Of a DNA stretch of 52,258 nucleotides, positions 1-7,646 are shown in pieces (position 1 is the stretch's first letter; each line of letters opens with the position of its first letter). Both the position numbers and the translations under genes were made by a program. The notes below the pieces were generated by a model, which worked only from the letters and a program-made list of their open reading frames with translations, was not told the origin of the DNA and made no database searches. This stretch comes from Bacteroidota bacterium (GTDB lineage: Bacteria; Bacteroidota; Bacteroidia; Chitinophagales; Chitinophagaceae): positions 1 through 52,258 of the forward strand of contig JAFDYD010000023.1 in assembly GCA_018267615.1 (NCBI GenBank), in the 5' to 3' direction.

Positions 1-26
1 TTTTCTCTGCGTGCTCTGCGCGAAAT
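1..26. repeat. Right half of an A-type intergenic palindrome, cut by the window edge
   Basis: The first 26 bases match the right arm of the palindromes at 16451-16538 and 24030-24112 (core words TTTCTCTGCGTGC and TCTGCGCGAAAT). The left arm would lie outside the window. It sits 4 bp beyond the hemN stop codon. Confidence 0.8.
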
Positions 27-30
27 ATCC

Positions 31-1392
31 TCAAATCGCTTTGCTGAACTTGACCGCATTTTCTTTGCTCGCCCGCAATTTCAAATCAAACGCGCTGCAA
101 ATATTTCTCGTAAAATTATTTCCAAGCGCTGTTACCGTCAATTCATGTTCATCGAAATTTATGAGTCCATCGGTTTGCATTTCCTCAAGTGCAGGGAAAG
201 TATATTTATTTAGAACTGTGTGATGTTCGTCTTTAAAAGAAGTTTTTCCCTGGCAGCTTATATCGAGAATATATTTTCGAAATGCAATGTCTTCCTCTGA
301 TAAAAAATATCCCTTTCTTGTTGCAAGTACGTTCTTATTGATCGAGGCGGTATAGTCGTGCAGTGTTTTTTCATTCTGCACAAAAGCAGATCCGGTATCG
401 CTGATACTCGAAACACCCAAACCCAGCATCATCGCTGCATGTTGCGTGGTATAACCCATAAAATTGCGATGGAGCCTTCCTTGTGTCCATGCAACATATA
501 AATCGTCTTCAGGTAATGCAAAATGATCCATGCCAATATTGTGATAATTATTTTCGGCGAACAATTTTTTACCAAGCTGTAATAAATTTATTTTTTCTGA
601 GGTCGAAGGCAGATCATTTTCGTCGAACAAGCGTTGGCCCTTGCTGGTCCATGGAACATGCGCATAACTATAGAATGCGATTCTATCCGGATTTAATTCA
701 ATCGTCTGCTCAATTGTTTTTTCCATTCTTTGCATGTTCTGCAAGGGCAATCCATATATCAAATCGAAATTGACGGACCGATAACCAATTTCTCTCGCAT
801 TGTCAGTCGCTCGTTTTACTGATTCGACCGGTTGAATGCGATTGATGATTCGCTGCACTTCGATATCATGATCCTGCACGCCATAACTCACGCGCCGAAA
901 ACCGAGATTGAATAATGTCCGCAGGTGTTCGATGGTCGTGTTGTTCGGATGTCCCTCAAAACTGAATTCATGCTTGTCATGAATAGTGGACCTGGTAAAA
1001 ATTCCATTCAATAATAATTCAAGATTTTCCGGCGAAAAAAAAGTAGGAGTGCCGCCGCCAAGATGTAATTCGCGTATTACAGGCCGGCTACTCATCAATT
1101 GCAGGTAGATGTCCCATTCTTTCAGGAGCGTTTGGATATATTCTTTTTCAACACTATGATTGGTCGTTATTTTTTTATTACAGCCGCAATAGGTACAAAG
1201 AGATTCACAAAATGGAAGATGAATATACAGACTGATTCCTTCCTTGCCCTTGTCTTGTTGGTGTTGTTCCAAAAAAGATTTTTCCCAATCACTTTTGTTA
1301 ATCTTTTCTTCCCAGTACGGAACTGTGGGATAGCTCGTGTATCTAGGTACGGGGACATTATATTTGTCCAACAGTTTAATATCGATTGTCAT
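31..1392 (-). CDS. hemN: Oxygen-independent coproporphyrinogen III oxidase HemN
   Basis: Radical-SAM enzyme that converts coproporphyrinogen III to protoporphyrinogen IX without O2, so haem synthesis can continue under anoxia. The 453-residue length fits HemN. The iron-sulfur/SAM motif CxxxCxxCxC is complete (C62, C66, C69, C71), preceded by the usual RYTSYPT N-terminus, and a GGGTPTF glycine motif follows. I start it at the ATG at 1392; an upstream TTG would add only three residues and overlap the end of ric. It lies 9 bp downstream of ric and is presumably cotranscribed from the ric promoter, which has a Crp/Fnr-like box. This fits its anaerobic role and the haem demand of the cytochrome genes nearby. 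Confidence 0.95.
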   Translation of the reverse strand: MTIDIKLLDKYNVPVPRYTSYPTVPYWEEKINKSDWEKSFLEQHQQDKGKEGISLYIHLPFCESLCTYCGCNKKITTNHSVEKEYIQTLLKEWDIYLQLMSSRPVIRELHLGGGTPTFFSPENLELLLNGIFTRSTIHDKHEFSFEGHPNNTTIEHLRTLFNLGFRRVSYGVQDHDIEVQRIINRIQPVESVKRATDNAREIGYRSVNFDLIYGLPLQNMQRMEKTIEQTIELNPDRIAFYSYAHVPWTSKGQRLFDENDLPSTSEKINLLQLGKKLFAENNYHNIGMDHFALPEDDLYVAWTQGRLHRNFMGYTTQHAAMMLGLGVSSISDTGSAFVQNEKTLHDYTASINKNVLATRKGYFLSEEDIAFRKYILDISCQGKTSFKDEHHTVLNKYTFPALEEMQTDGLINFDEHELTVTALGNNFTRNICSAFDLKLRASKENAVKFSKAI

Positions 1393-1401
1393 AAGAATCA
1401 A

Positions 1402-2136
1402 TTAAGTCATCAGCAGGTTTTCTGGTGGTGCAACCAATGATTTCACTTTAGGAAATAAAATATTATTTTCCAGGTGTACATGTTGATGCAGGTCATTTTC
1501 AAATTCTTTCAATTCGGCCATGCTAACGCGGAATGTTGCACAGGCACTATCAGGAGCAGTATAGTTATCCGTCAGTGCTTTTATTTTCCACATGATATCA
1601 CCTGCATGTTCATGTTCCATTTCCATTATCCGGATTGGGTCCGTCACATATTTATCAGGAAGAGCTCCATAGTTATTGTTTGAATAACTTCTCTCTATTT
1701 CAACGATCCGCGGGAACAATACCAATTCCTCTTTTTGCATATGCTCGTACATCTCATCTTTTAGGCCCGTGAATAAATGGAACACTTCGTTCATGTAAGG
1801 GAACCTGTCGCCATGTTTGAATGATACTTTTTCAAGATGACTCCAGATCAACGGCATCATTTTTTTTGTGTAATAATGGTGATTGATAATGATGTAATTT
1901 ATCAACTGTGCGGGTTCCATTTCATCGAAGGGTATGCCCTTGTCCTTTTCTTTTGTAGCGGCCGATTCCAGCTCCTGTATAATTTTATCAAGCTCCAATC
2001 CCTTTTCACCACATGCATCCGCAAGCGCTCTTTTGCCTTTGCAACAAAAATCAAGATTATATTTTTCAAACACCGGAACTGCGTGATGATTTTCGGATAC
2101 GATAGACGCCAGTGTTTGTTGGGAAAGATTTGTCAT
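1402..2136 (-). CDS. ric: Iron-sulfur cluster repair di-iron protein (Ric/ScdA/YtfE family)
   Basis: Cytoplasmic protein that helps repair Fe-S clusters damaged by nitric oxide or oxidants. The N-terminal ScdA_N (DUF542) domain has its CC pair at residues 31-32 (DFCCKGKR). A hemerythrin-like four-helix domain follows, with di-iron ligand motifs HHYYTK, EELVLFPR, EHEHAG and HVHLENNILFP. The 244-residue length is normal for the family. It is the first gene of a ric-hemN operon. The nearby N2O-reductase operon suggests that endogenous NO is the stress. Start is the ATG at 2136, about 42 bp from a dyad ATGAT-N4-ATCAT. The family is clear; the substrate in vivo is not shown by sequence. Confidence 0.93.
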   Translation of the reverse strand: MTNLSQQTLASIVSENHHAVPVFEKYNLDFCCKGKRALADACGEKGLELDKIIQELESAATKEKDKGIPFDEMEPAQLINYIIINHHYYTKKMMPLIWSHLEKVSFKHGDRFPYMNEVFHLFTGLKDEMYEHMQKEELVLFPRIVEIERSYSNNNYGALPDKYVTDPIRIMEMEHEHAGDIMWKIKALTDNYTAPDSACATFRVSMAELKEFENDLHQHVHLENNILFPKVKSLVAPPENLLMT

Positions 2137-2147
2137 TTTTTTATTTA

Positions 2148-2191
2148 CAAAATTTGTAAAAAACTTTTTTATGTATTATGATTTAGATCAT
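2148..2191 (-). promoter_or_regulatory. Crp/Fnr-type operator plus -7 box of the ric-hemN promoter
   Basis: A perfect dyad with half-sites ATGAT and ATCAT (2178-2191, 4-bp spacer) lies upstream of ric. On the minus strand it is followed after 22 bp by AAATTTTG (2155 to 2148), one base off the Bacteroidota -7 consensus TAnnTTTG. The same 44-bp geometry recurs at other promoters here. The dyad overlaps the last codons of the upstream gene. Operator identity is inferred. Confidence 0.6.
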
Positions 2192-3404
2192 CTTCCCGAC
2201 TAACTTGCCCACAGTTTAATATCAAAATTCCTGCAAACAGCAAGATAGCTATAATGAAAAGTGATTCATTGATGAATGGAACTCCCTGGTAATTGAGATC
2301 TCTCACGCCCTGTACCATCAACAAAATTTCGTTTAGTAAAATTCCAACAGTGAAAACGGTCAGCCCTCTTTTCGTCAAACTGTTAATCGAGATGAATTTG
2401 AACGTGAATGCATACGCGATGATAAAAAGACTGATCACTCCAAGTAATACGAGATGCAGATACCCGATGACAATTGGCCTGAAACCAAAAGCGAGTTTAC
2501 TTAATGAAGGAATTACAGAGCCAGCTTGCAGACAAAGTTTTATTGAAAGCGCGATCGCGGCCAATAAAAAAAGTCGTTGTGATAATACGGGTAGATTTTT
2601 CTTTACTTGAGAGATATTTTGTCTTGTCAATTGCACCAGTAATATCCATCCGATTATTTGTAACAACACCGATAATATTACAATCGCGTATATCCATTGC
2701 GGGATCGCCAACCACAATGCGGATAAAAAATAGGCCGGTACACAGGCCATCACAAATAATTTGTAAACCAGTTTTAATCGATCAGCCTTTATTCCGTATT
2801 TAACAAATTGGTGACATAAAAGTCCCATGCATGAAAAGAAAAACCATCCATTATATTGAAAATGCAGAAAGAAATAAACCGACGCGAGATATAAATTCTG
2901 GTGTATATTTTTTGTGGCCATCATAAACGCAAGGGTGAAAGGCCCGGCGGACGATACTACATTGAAAATGACTGCTGCTTTGAACCAGGGATGACAAATA
3001 TTTCCTGAATTTATTTTTCCCAAATCTCTCCAATATACCCACGCGAAGATATAAGAAACGAAAATGGATAACGTGGAGAAGGAAATCGAAAGAAATCCAT
3101 ATCCCTGGAAGGGAAACGTGAACAGCATGCCATAAGCTGTCAGCAGGTTCGCATATAAGATCGGCGAATATTTTTTGATAATACCTTCACCGGATTTTTC
3201 TGCCAAATACGAAACCAGCAAAGTCATCAATGCTTGCGTTATCCATCCCGAAAAAGCAAAATGCGAATGTGCATGCAATAAAAATTTCTGATCTATGAAC
3301 GGAAGCGAATAAGCAATTTTATACCGGAGGATCACCCCAATAAAAGCAACAAGCATTAAATTGAATAATGAGATCTTCAGCCAGCGGCGCAATGAAGCTT
3401 GCAT
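2169..3404 (-). CDS. Multi-pass membrane protein resembling haem-copper oxidase subunit I
   Basis: 411 residues with about 11-12 hydrophobic helices and no signal peptide. Two His-containing helix segments resemble the haem- and metal-binding helices of cbb3/NO-reductase-type subunit I: HAHSHFAFSGW near residue 44 and FFLHFQYNGWFFF near residue 180. A third, GYLHLVLLG, lies near the C-terminus. At about 411 residues it is shorter than a catalytic subunit I (usually 450 or more), and I cannot identify a full ligand set. A role in NO or oxygen chemistry, or in haem handling, is possible. It has its own Crp/Fnr-like promoter and sits directly upstream of ric-hemN, which supports a nitrosative-stress function. 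It could also be related to NnrS-like proteins. Function is unproven. Confidence 0.6.
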   Translation of the reverse strand: MQASLRRWLKISLFNLMLVAFIGVILRYKIAYSLPFIDQKFLLHAHSHFAFSGWITQALMTLLVSYLAEKSGEGIIKKYSPILYANLLTAYGMLFTFPFQGYGFLSISFSTLSIFVSYIFAWVYWRDLGKINSGNICHPWFKAAVIFNVVSSAGPFTLAFMMATKNIHQNLYLASVYFFLHFQYNGWFFFSCMGLLCHQFVKYGIKADRLKLVYKLFVMACVPAYFLSALWLAIPQWIYAIVILSVLLQIIGWILLVQLTRQNISQVKKNLPVLSQRLFLLAAIALSIKLCLQAGSVIPSLSKLAFGFRPIVIGYLHLVLLGVISLFIIAYAFTFKFISINSLTKRGLTVFTVGILLNEILLMVQGVRDLNYQGVPFINESLFIIAILLFAGILILNCGQVSREDDLNHNT

Positions 3405-3412
3405 TTTTTAAA

Positions 3413-3456
3413 GCAAAGTAGTGACGGAAAAAAATAGATTCTATGATTTCGATCAT
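3413..3456 (-). promoter_or_regulatory. Crp/Fnr-type operator plus -7 box of the oxidase-like gene
   Basis: A perfect dyad ATGAT-TTCG-ATCAT (3443-3456) is followed on the minus strand, after exactly 22 bp, by TACTTTGC (3420 to 3413), a near match to TAnnTTTG. The ATG of the downstream gene is at 3404. Flanking bases extend the dyad by one more pair (TATGAT/ATCATA). Confidence 0.6.
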
Positions 3457-3457
3457 A

Positions 3458-3594
3458 ATCGTGAGACGTCAATCGTGAGACGTGAGACGTGAAACGTGAA
3501 AAGTGAAATAGATGCGTCAGTTGTCTGACATCTCTCGTTTCACGTCTGACGTCTCACGTTTCACGTCTCACGATCCACCTCTTACCCTCACGAT
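3458..3594. repeat. Imperfect inverted repeat made of CGTGAGACGTGAAACG-type words
   Basis: The left side repeats variants of the words GTGAGACGT and GTGAAACGTGAAA; the right side carries their complements (TTTCACGTCTGACGTCTCACG and similar, with mismatches). It begins 3 bp from the stop codon of the Crp/Fnr gene and ends just upstream of the oxidase-like promoter. The same words form the core of the repeat at 18807-19005. It may act as terminator for the regulator gene, but no U-run is evident. Confidence 0.75.
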
Positions 3595-3597
3595 GCT

Positions 3598-4194
3598 CTA
3601 GCAATACACTTTCCCTTTATCGATCACAACAAGACCTTTGTTTTGTAGATGTTTGATACTTCGTATTACGGTTTCCACACGCAAACCAGTCATATTGGCG
3701 ATTTGCTGGCGGGTGAGCTGTACCTGCGAGCAACTGTCGCAGATATTTTTTTTCGCTCCTTTGAAATGGGAAAATAAAGTAGAGATTCTATGTTCCGGTC
3801 CAAAACAAGAAAGTTCTTTTAGGAACAGGAATTTGACACGCAGTCTTTCGGTAAATAATTTTGTGAATGCAAACTGGATATCAGGATTTTCTTTGAGCAG
3901 TTGAAGGAATTTTGCTTTGTGCAAACGGATTATGATCGACTCTTTATTCGCGATGGCAGTAGCAGCGTATGTGCTGTTATCGAATAGCGGAAATTCTCCG
4001 AAGCTTTCACCCGGTTCTATAAAATCTTGTATGAATTCACCTCCATCTTCGTTGATATTTAACCAACGAATGGAACCGCTCACCAACTGGTAATAGAAAT
4101 GGCCCTCGGCATCTTCTCTGAAAATTATTTCTTCCGCTGATACTTTTTTATAAGTAGCGCCCCATGCGAGCAGCGTATCGATATTGATGATCAT
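3598..4194 (-). CDS. Crp/Fnr-family transcriptional regulator, probable regulator of the nos region
   Basis: 198-residue regulator. It has an N-terminal cyclic-nucleotide-binding-fold beta barrel (about 20-110, with PGESFGEFPLFDN), a long dimerisation helix (110-130) and a C-terminal winged helix (158-190, LTRQQIANMTGLRVETVIRSI). The N-terminal four-cysteine cluster of true FNR is absent. Cysteines are at 130, 152, 155 and 198, and the C152-x-x-C155 pair just before the DNA-binding domain is notable. The sensed signal (NO, O2, redox) therefore cannot be read from the sequence. It is divergent from the cytochrome c-nosZ operon and has a Crp/Fnr-like box at its own promoter, suggesting autoregulation. 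In denitrifiers such regulators (Dnr/NnrR/Fnr types) control nos and ric genes. Confidence 0.85.
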   Translation of the reverse strand: MIINIDTLLAWGATYKKVSAEEIIFREDAEGHFYYQLVSGSIRWLNINEDGGEFIQDFIEPGESFGEFPLFDNSTYAATAIANKESIIIRLHKAKFLQLLKENPDIQFAFTKLFTERLRVKFLFLKELSCFGPEHRISTLFSHFKGAKKNICDSCSQVQLTRQQIANMTGLRVETVIRSIKHLQNKGLVVIDKGKVYC

Positions 4195-4222
4195 AAGAGT
4201 TGCTATTGATTTTGAGGATCAC

Positions 4223-4266
4223 CAAAACTAGAATTGTGGATAGTGCAGATCGATGATCTTGATACG
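4223..4266 (-). promoter_or_regulatory. Promoter of the Crp/Fnr gene with a half-conserved autoregulatory box
   Basis: On the minus strand a perfect -7 element TAGTTTTG (4230 to 4223) lies exactly 22 bp from a degenerate dyad (plus strand ATGAT-CTTG-ATACG, 4253-4266). One half-site is perfect and the other is poor. The geometry is identical to that of the ric and oxidase-like promoters. Autoregulation is an inference. Confidence 0.5.
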
Positions 4267-4274
4267 AAAACCAC

Positions 4275-4288
4275 ATGATTAAAATCAT
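4275..4288. promoter_or_regulatory. Perfect Crp/Fnr-like palindrome between the regulator and the nos operon
   Basis: ATGAT-TAAA-ATCAT, extended to 8-bp arms (4273-4290). It is the strongest dyad in the intergenic region but is not at the class II position of either promoter: about 65 bp upstream of the inferred start of the regulator gene and about 150 bp upstream of the nos start. It could be a class I or auxiliary site serving both directions. Confidence 0.55.
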
Positions 4289-4388
4289 GTTTTGGTTTTC
4301 CCTATTCCGTGTTATGCCCTGAAATGCTTGCTGGTGGCGGTTTCTGTAGTTTTTGAATAAATGGCCTCAAAAGTTCGGTCCGGCAATT

Positions 4389-4432
4389 ATGATTCTACGC
4401 ATAAAATAGGGTAGAATGACTTGCTAATCTTG
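4389..4432 (+). promoter_or_regulatory. Proximal promoter of the nos operon with a Crp/Fnr-like box
   Basis: ATGAT-TCTA-CGCAT (8 of 10 half-site bases match ATGAT/ATCAT) at 4389-4402 is followed after exactly 22 bp by TAATCTTG at 4425-4432, one base off TAnnTTTG. The expected transcript would start about 30 bp before the cytochrome c ATG. The geometry matches the other boxes in this window. Confidence 0.5.
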
Positions 4433-4466
4433 TGCCGTTAATCAACATTACTCAAAATAATTTTTT

Positions 4467-4940
4467 ATGAAAAAGCTGATTATTACCGGTCTAATCACTT
4501 TGATTATCGCTGCCTGCGGCAGTAATAGTTCTGATGAAAAAAAACAAACTGCTTCTGCTCCTGAGCAAAAAGAAGCAAACGGAAATCCTTCCTATGATCC
4601 CAATAGGGGCGAAGGAAAATTTTCCAAGGTGGATATCAGTTCCACCCTCGACGTCTCAAAAGCCGATGCTGGCAATAAAGTATTCACCGTTAAATGCAGT
4701 TCCTGCCATAAACTGACGGAAGAAAAATTAGTCGGACCTGGCTGGAAAGGTGTAACCAGCAGGCACACTCCTGAATGGATCATGAATTTTGCCACCAACC
4801 CCGACGCGATGCTCGATAAGGATCCAAAGGCGCAGGCAATGCTCGAAATATGTCTCGTGCGTATGCCTAACCAGAATTTAACGGATGAAGATGCAAGAGA
4901 TATTTTCGAATTCATGCGTAAGAATGATGGCGTAAAATAA
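4467..4940 (+). CDS. Lipoprotein mono-haem c-type cytochrome, first gene of the nos operon
   Basis: 157-residue periplasmic lipoprotein. The signal peptide ends at a lipobox with C17 (LIIAAC), followed by a Ser/Glu/Lys-rich linker. A class I cytochrome c fold follows, with haem motif CSSCH at 77-81 and a probable axial Met at M133 (VRMPNQNLT). It lies 31 bp upstream of nosZ, so it is a likely electron donor to NosZ; clade II nos clusters commonly encode their own c-type cytochromes. No NosR gene is seen in the window, which makes such an electron route more plausible. Family assignment is firm; the donor role is inferred from position. Confidence 0.88.
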   Translation: MKKLIITGLITLIIAACGSNSSDEKKQTASAPEQKEANGNPSYDPNRGEGKFSKVDISSTLDVSKADAGNKVFTVKCSSCHKLTEEKLVGPGWKGVTSRHTPEWIMNFATNPDAMLDKDPKAQAMLEICLVRMPNQNLTDEDARDIFEFMRKNDGVK

Positions 4941-4971
4941 AATCAAGTTTATCCCTCTAATAATAACTAAT

Positions 4972-6969
4972 ATGAAAAATTTTAAATTATTTCCTGTCGC
5001 ACTTTTTGTGTCGATTGTATCATTGCTCTTCGTTGATTCTTGTAAACCCAAAAATGCGGGCAACGCAGTAACCGCTGATGCCGCGTCCAAATCATATGTG
5101 GCCCCCGGAAAATATGATGAATTCTACAATTTTGTTTCCGGAGGATTTAGCGGACAAATGAGCGTATATGGGTTACCGTCAGGTCGCCTGTTGCGTGTTG
5201 TTCCTGTATTTTCCGTAGACCCGGAAAAGGGATACGGATATAGCGAGGAAACAAAACCAATGTTAAATACATCACGCGGATTTGTTCCATGGGATGATCT
5301 TCACCACTCGGAACTATCGCAAACAAACGGAGAAATAGACGGCAGATGGGTTTTTGCAAATGCAAACAACACGCCGCGTGTTGCAAGAATTGATCTGTCC
5401 ACTTTTCGCACCGCAGAAATTATAGAATTGCCTAACAGTGCAGGAAATCACTCGTCACCATTCATCACTGAAAACACGGAATATGTTGTTGCCGGTACGC
5501 GTTTCAGCGTGCCACCGGATAATGTGAATGGCGATGTGCCCATCAACTCGTACAAAAAGAATTTCAAAGGTACGATCAGTTTTATCAGCGTTGATAAAGC
5601 CACCGGTAATATGAATATCGCATTTCAATTGAAATGTCCCGGCGTAAATTTTGATTTGAGTCATGCTGGTAAAGGAAAATCGCATGGCTGGTTCTTTTTC
5701 TCGTGCTACAATACGGAGCAGGCAAATACTTTACTGGAAGTAAATGCTTCGCAGAGAGACAAGGATTTTATTATGGCTGTAAATTGGAAAAAAGCCGAAG
5801 AATATTTGAAAGCAGGCAAAGGCCAAAAAGAAACTGTGAAGTATGCGCATAATATTTATGATGAAAAAAATCATACTGCTACTTCAGAATTGAAAACAGA
5901 AGTGATTGTACTCGATACAAAAGAGCTGAAAGATATTTGTTATTTCATTCCATGTCCAAAATCTCCACATGGATGTGATGTTGATCCGACCGGCGAATAT
6001 ATTGTCGGCAGTGGAAAACTGGCTGCGCTTATTCCTGTATTCAGTTTTGATAAATTAATGAATGCAATTACTGCAAAAGATTTTATCGGTGATTATGACG
6101 GCATACCTGTGGTAAAATATGAATCCGCTTTGTATGGAGAAGTGAAGAAACCCGGACTCGGACCTTTGCATACCGAGTTTGATGGCAAAGGCAATGCGAT
6201 CACTACATTTTTTGTTTCTTCTGAAATTGTAAAATGGAATATCAAAGATTTAAAAGTTTTGGATCGCGCGTCTACTTACTATTCTCCTGGTCACTTGTGT
6301 ATTCCTGGTGGCGATAGCAAAAAGCCCAATGCGAAATATGTGATTGTCTATAACAAAATCACCAAGGATCGCTATTTACCTACTGGTCCGGAGTTGGCAC
6401 AGAGTGCACAGATATTTGATATCACCGGCGATAAAATGCAATTGATTCTCGACTTCCCGACAATCGGTGAACCACACTATGCGCAGGCAGTTTCCGCGGA
6501 TGTGATAAAAAATAATTCGCTGAAATTTTATAAGATCGAAGAAAATACAAATGCTTTTGTAACAAAAGGCGAATCATCCGCAAAAGTAGTTCGGAAAGAT
6601 AAGCGCGTGGATATATACATCACCGCTATCCGTTCTCATTTTGCGCCGGATAATATTGAAGGAATAAAAATGGGAGACGATGTGTACTGGCATGTTACAA
6701 ATCTGGAACAGGATTGGGATGTTCCGCATGGATTTGCCATCAAAAATGCATCGAACGGAGAATTGCTGGTCATGCCCGGTGAAACGCAAACATTGAAATG
6801 GACACCGGAAAAACCAGGAATATTTCCATTCTACTGTACGGATTTCTGCAGCGCCCTGCACCAGGAAATGCAAGGTTATGTTAGAGTTTCCCCGGCAAAT
6901 AGCAGCACTGCGCTATTGTTCAGCACTGGAAAAAATGTTGCGCCGGTAGATTCTGCTGTAAGCAAATAA
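4972..6969 (+). CDS. nosZ: Nitrous-oxide reductase NosZ, clade II (Sec-dependent)
   Basis: Periplasmic copper enzyme reducing N2O to N2. 665 residues. The N-terminus is a Sec-type hydrophobic signal with no twin-arginine, ending in a possible lipobox (FVDSC, C24); this marks clade II. The CuZ-site histidine motifs of the seven-bladed propeller are visible: DDLHHSE (HH at 111-112), HGWFFFSC, SPHGCDVDP, GPLHTEF, GHLCIPGGD and GEPHYAQ. The C-terminal cupredoxin CuA motif is complete: C622, C626, H630, M633 (CTDFCSALHQEM), with DVPHGFAI upstream supplying the remaining His. All key ligands appear intact, so it should be functional. Accessory genes follow in the same operon. Confidence 0.97.
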   Translation: MKNFKLFPVALFVSIVSLLFVDSCKPKNAGNAVTADAASKSYVAPGKYDEFYNFVSGGFSGQMSVYGLPSGRLLRVVPVFSVDPEKGYGYSEETKPMLNTSRGFVPWDDLHHSELSQTNGEIDGRWVFANANNTPRVARIDLSTFRTAEIIELPNSAGNHSSPFITENTEYVVAGTRFSVPPDNVNGDVPINSYKKNFKGTISFISVDKATGNMNIAFQLKCPGVNFDLSHAGKGKSHGWFFFSCYNTEQANTLLEVNASQRDKDFIMAVNWKKAEEYLKAGKGQKETVKYAHNIYDEKNHTATSELKTEVIVLDTKELKDICYFIPCPKSPHGCDVDPTGEYIVGSGKLAALIPVFSFDKLMNAITAKDFIGDYDGIPVVKYESALYGEVKKPGLGPLHTEFDGKGNAITTFFVSSEIVKWNIKDLKVLDRASTYYSPGHLCIPGGDSKKPNAKYVIVYNKITKDRYLPTGPELAQSAQIFDITGDKMQLILDFPTIGEPHYAQAVSADVIKNNSLKFYKIEENTNAFVTKGESSAKVVRKDKRVDIYITAIRSHFAPDNIEGIKMGDDVYWHVTNLEQDWDVPHGFAIKNASNGELLVMPGETQTLKWTPEKPGIFPFYCTDFCSALHQEMQGYVRVSPANSSTALLFSTGKNVAPVDSAVSK

Positions 6970-7036
6970 CATCTGAAGAAATTTTAAAAATTAAATATCC
7001 TTTGGCGTTACTTGGTTTAATCAAAAAAAAATTTGT

Positions 7037-7609
7037 ATGAAAAATACATCCAGATTATTTCTCGTCATATTATGCGCAGGAATTGTTTCGTGTAACAATG
7101 CGCCGGAGACTACTACTACAAAAACAGTATCTGCAGATACGATATCTGCATCAGGTGGACAAGAAAAAGTAAAAGACAATGAATCGGAAAAAGATATCGT
7201 GAAAGTCGCGGTATCTTCCAAAGATCATACAACATTGGTTGCAGCGCTGAAGCAAGCTGATCTCGTGACTTCACTTTCGAATGCCGGACCTTTTACTGTT
7301 TTTGCGCCAACCAATGCAGCATTCGATAAACTGCCCGCAGGAACGGTAGATGGATTGATGAAGAATGAAAAGAAAGAAGATCTTCAGAACATTTTGCAAT
7401 ACCATGTCACATTATCCGCATTAAAGGCAGATGCTTTGCATGATGGACAAGTTTTGGGAATGGTCAATGGCGATAACGTAACTGTAACAGTGAAGGACGG
7501 CAAGATCATGTTGAATAATTCCGCTACGATAGTCGCTTCCATTCCTGCATCCAATGGAATGGTGCACGTGATTGATGGCGTGTTGTTGCCGCCAGAGAAG
7601 AAAAAATAG
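7037..7609 (+). CDS. Fasciclin (FAS1) domain lipoprotein in the nos operon
   Basis: 190 residues. The lipoprotein signal ends at C19 (AGIVSC). A Thr/Ser-rich linker follows, then a single FAS1 domain with the canonical H1 motif FTVFAPTNAAFDKLP and the H2-like region NGMVHVIDGVLLP, separated by the conserved LQYHV. It is anchored in an envelope membrane. FAS1 domains mediate adhesion or protein contacts, but the role here is unknown. Its place between nosZ and nosL, in the same direction with 67 bp and 37 bp gaps, suggests a part in NosZ maturation or electron transfer. The domain is firm; the functional link is positional only. Confidence 0.9.
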   Translation: MKNTSRLFLVILCAGIVSCNNAPETTTTKTVSADTISASGGQEKVKDNESEKDIVKVAVSSKDHTTLVAALKQADLVTSLSNAGPFTVFAPTNAAFDKLPAGTVDGLMKNEKKEDLQNILQYHVTLSALKADALHDGQVLGMVNGDNVTVTVKDGKIMLNNSATIVASIPASNGMVHVIDGVLLPPEKKK

Positions 7610-7646
7610 TACTGATCGATTTTAAAATTTCTCATGATGTTTATTT

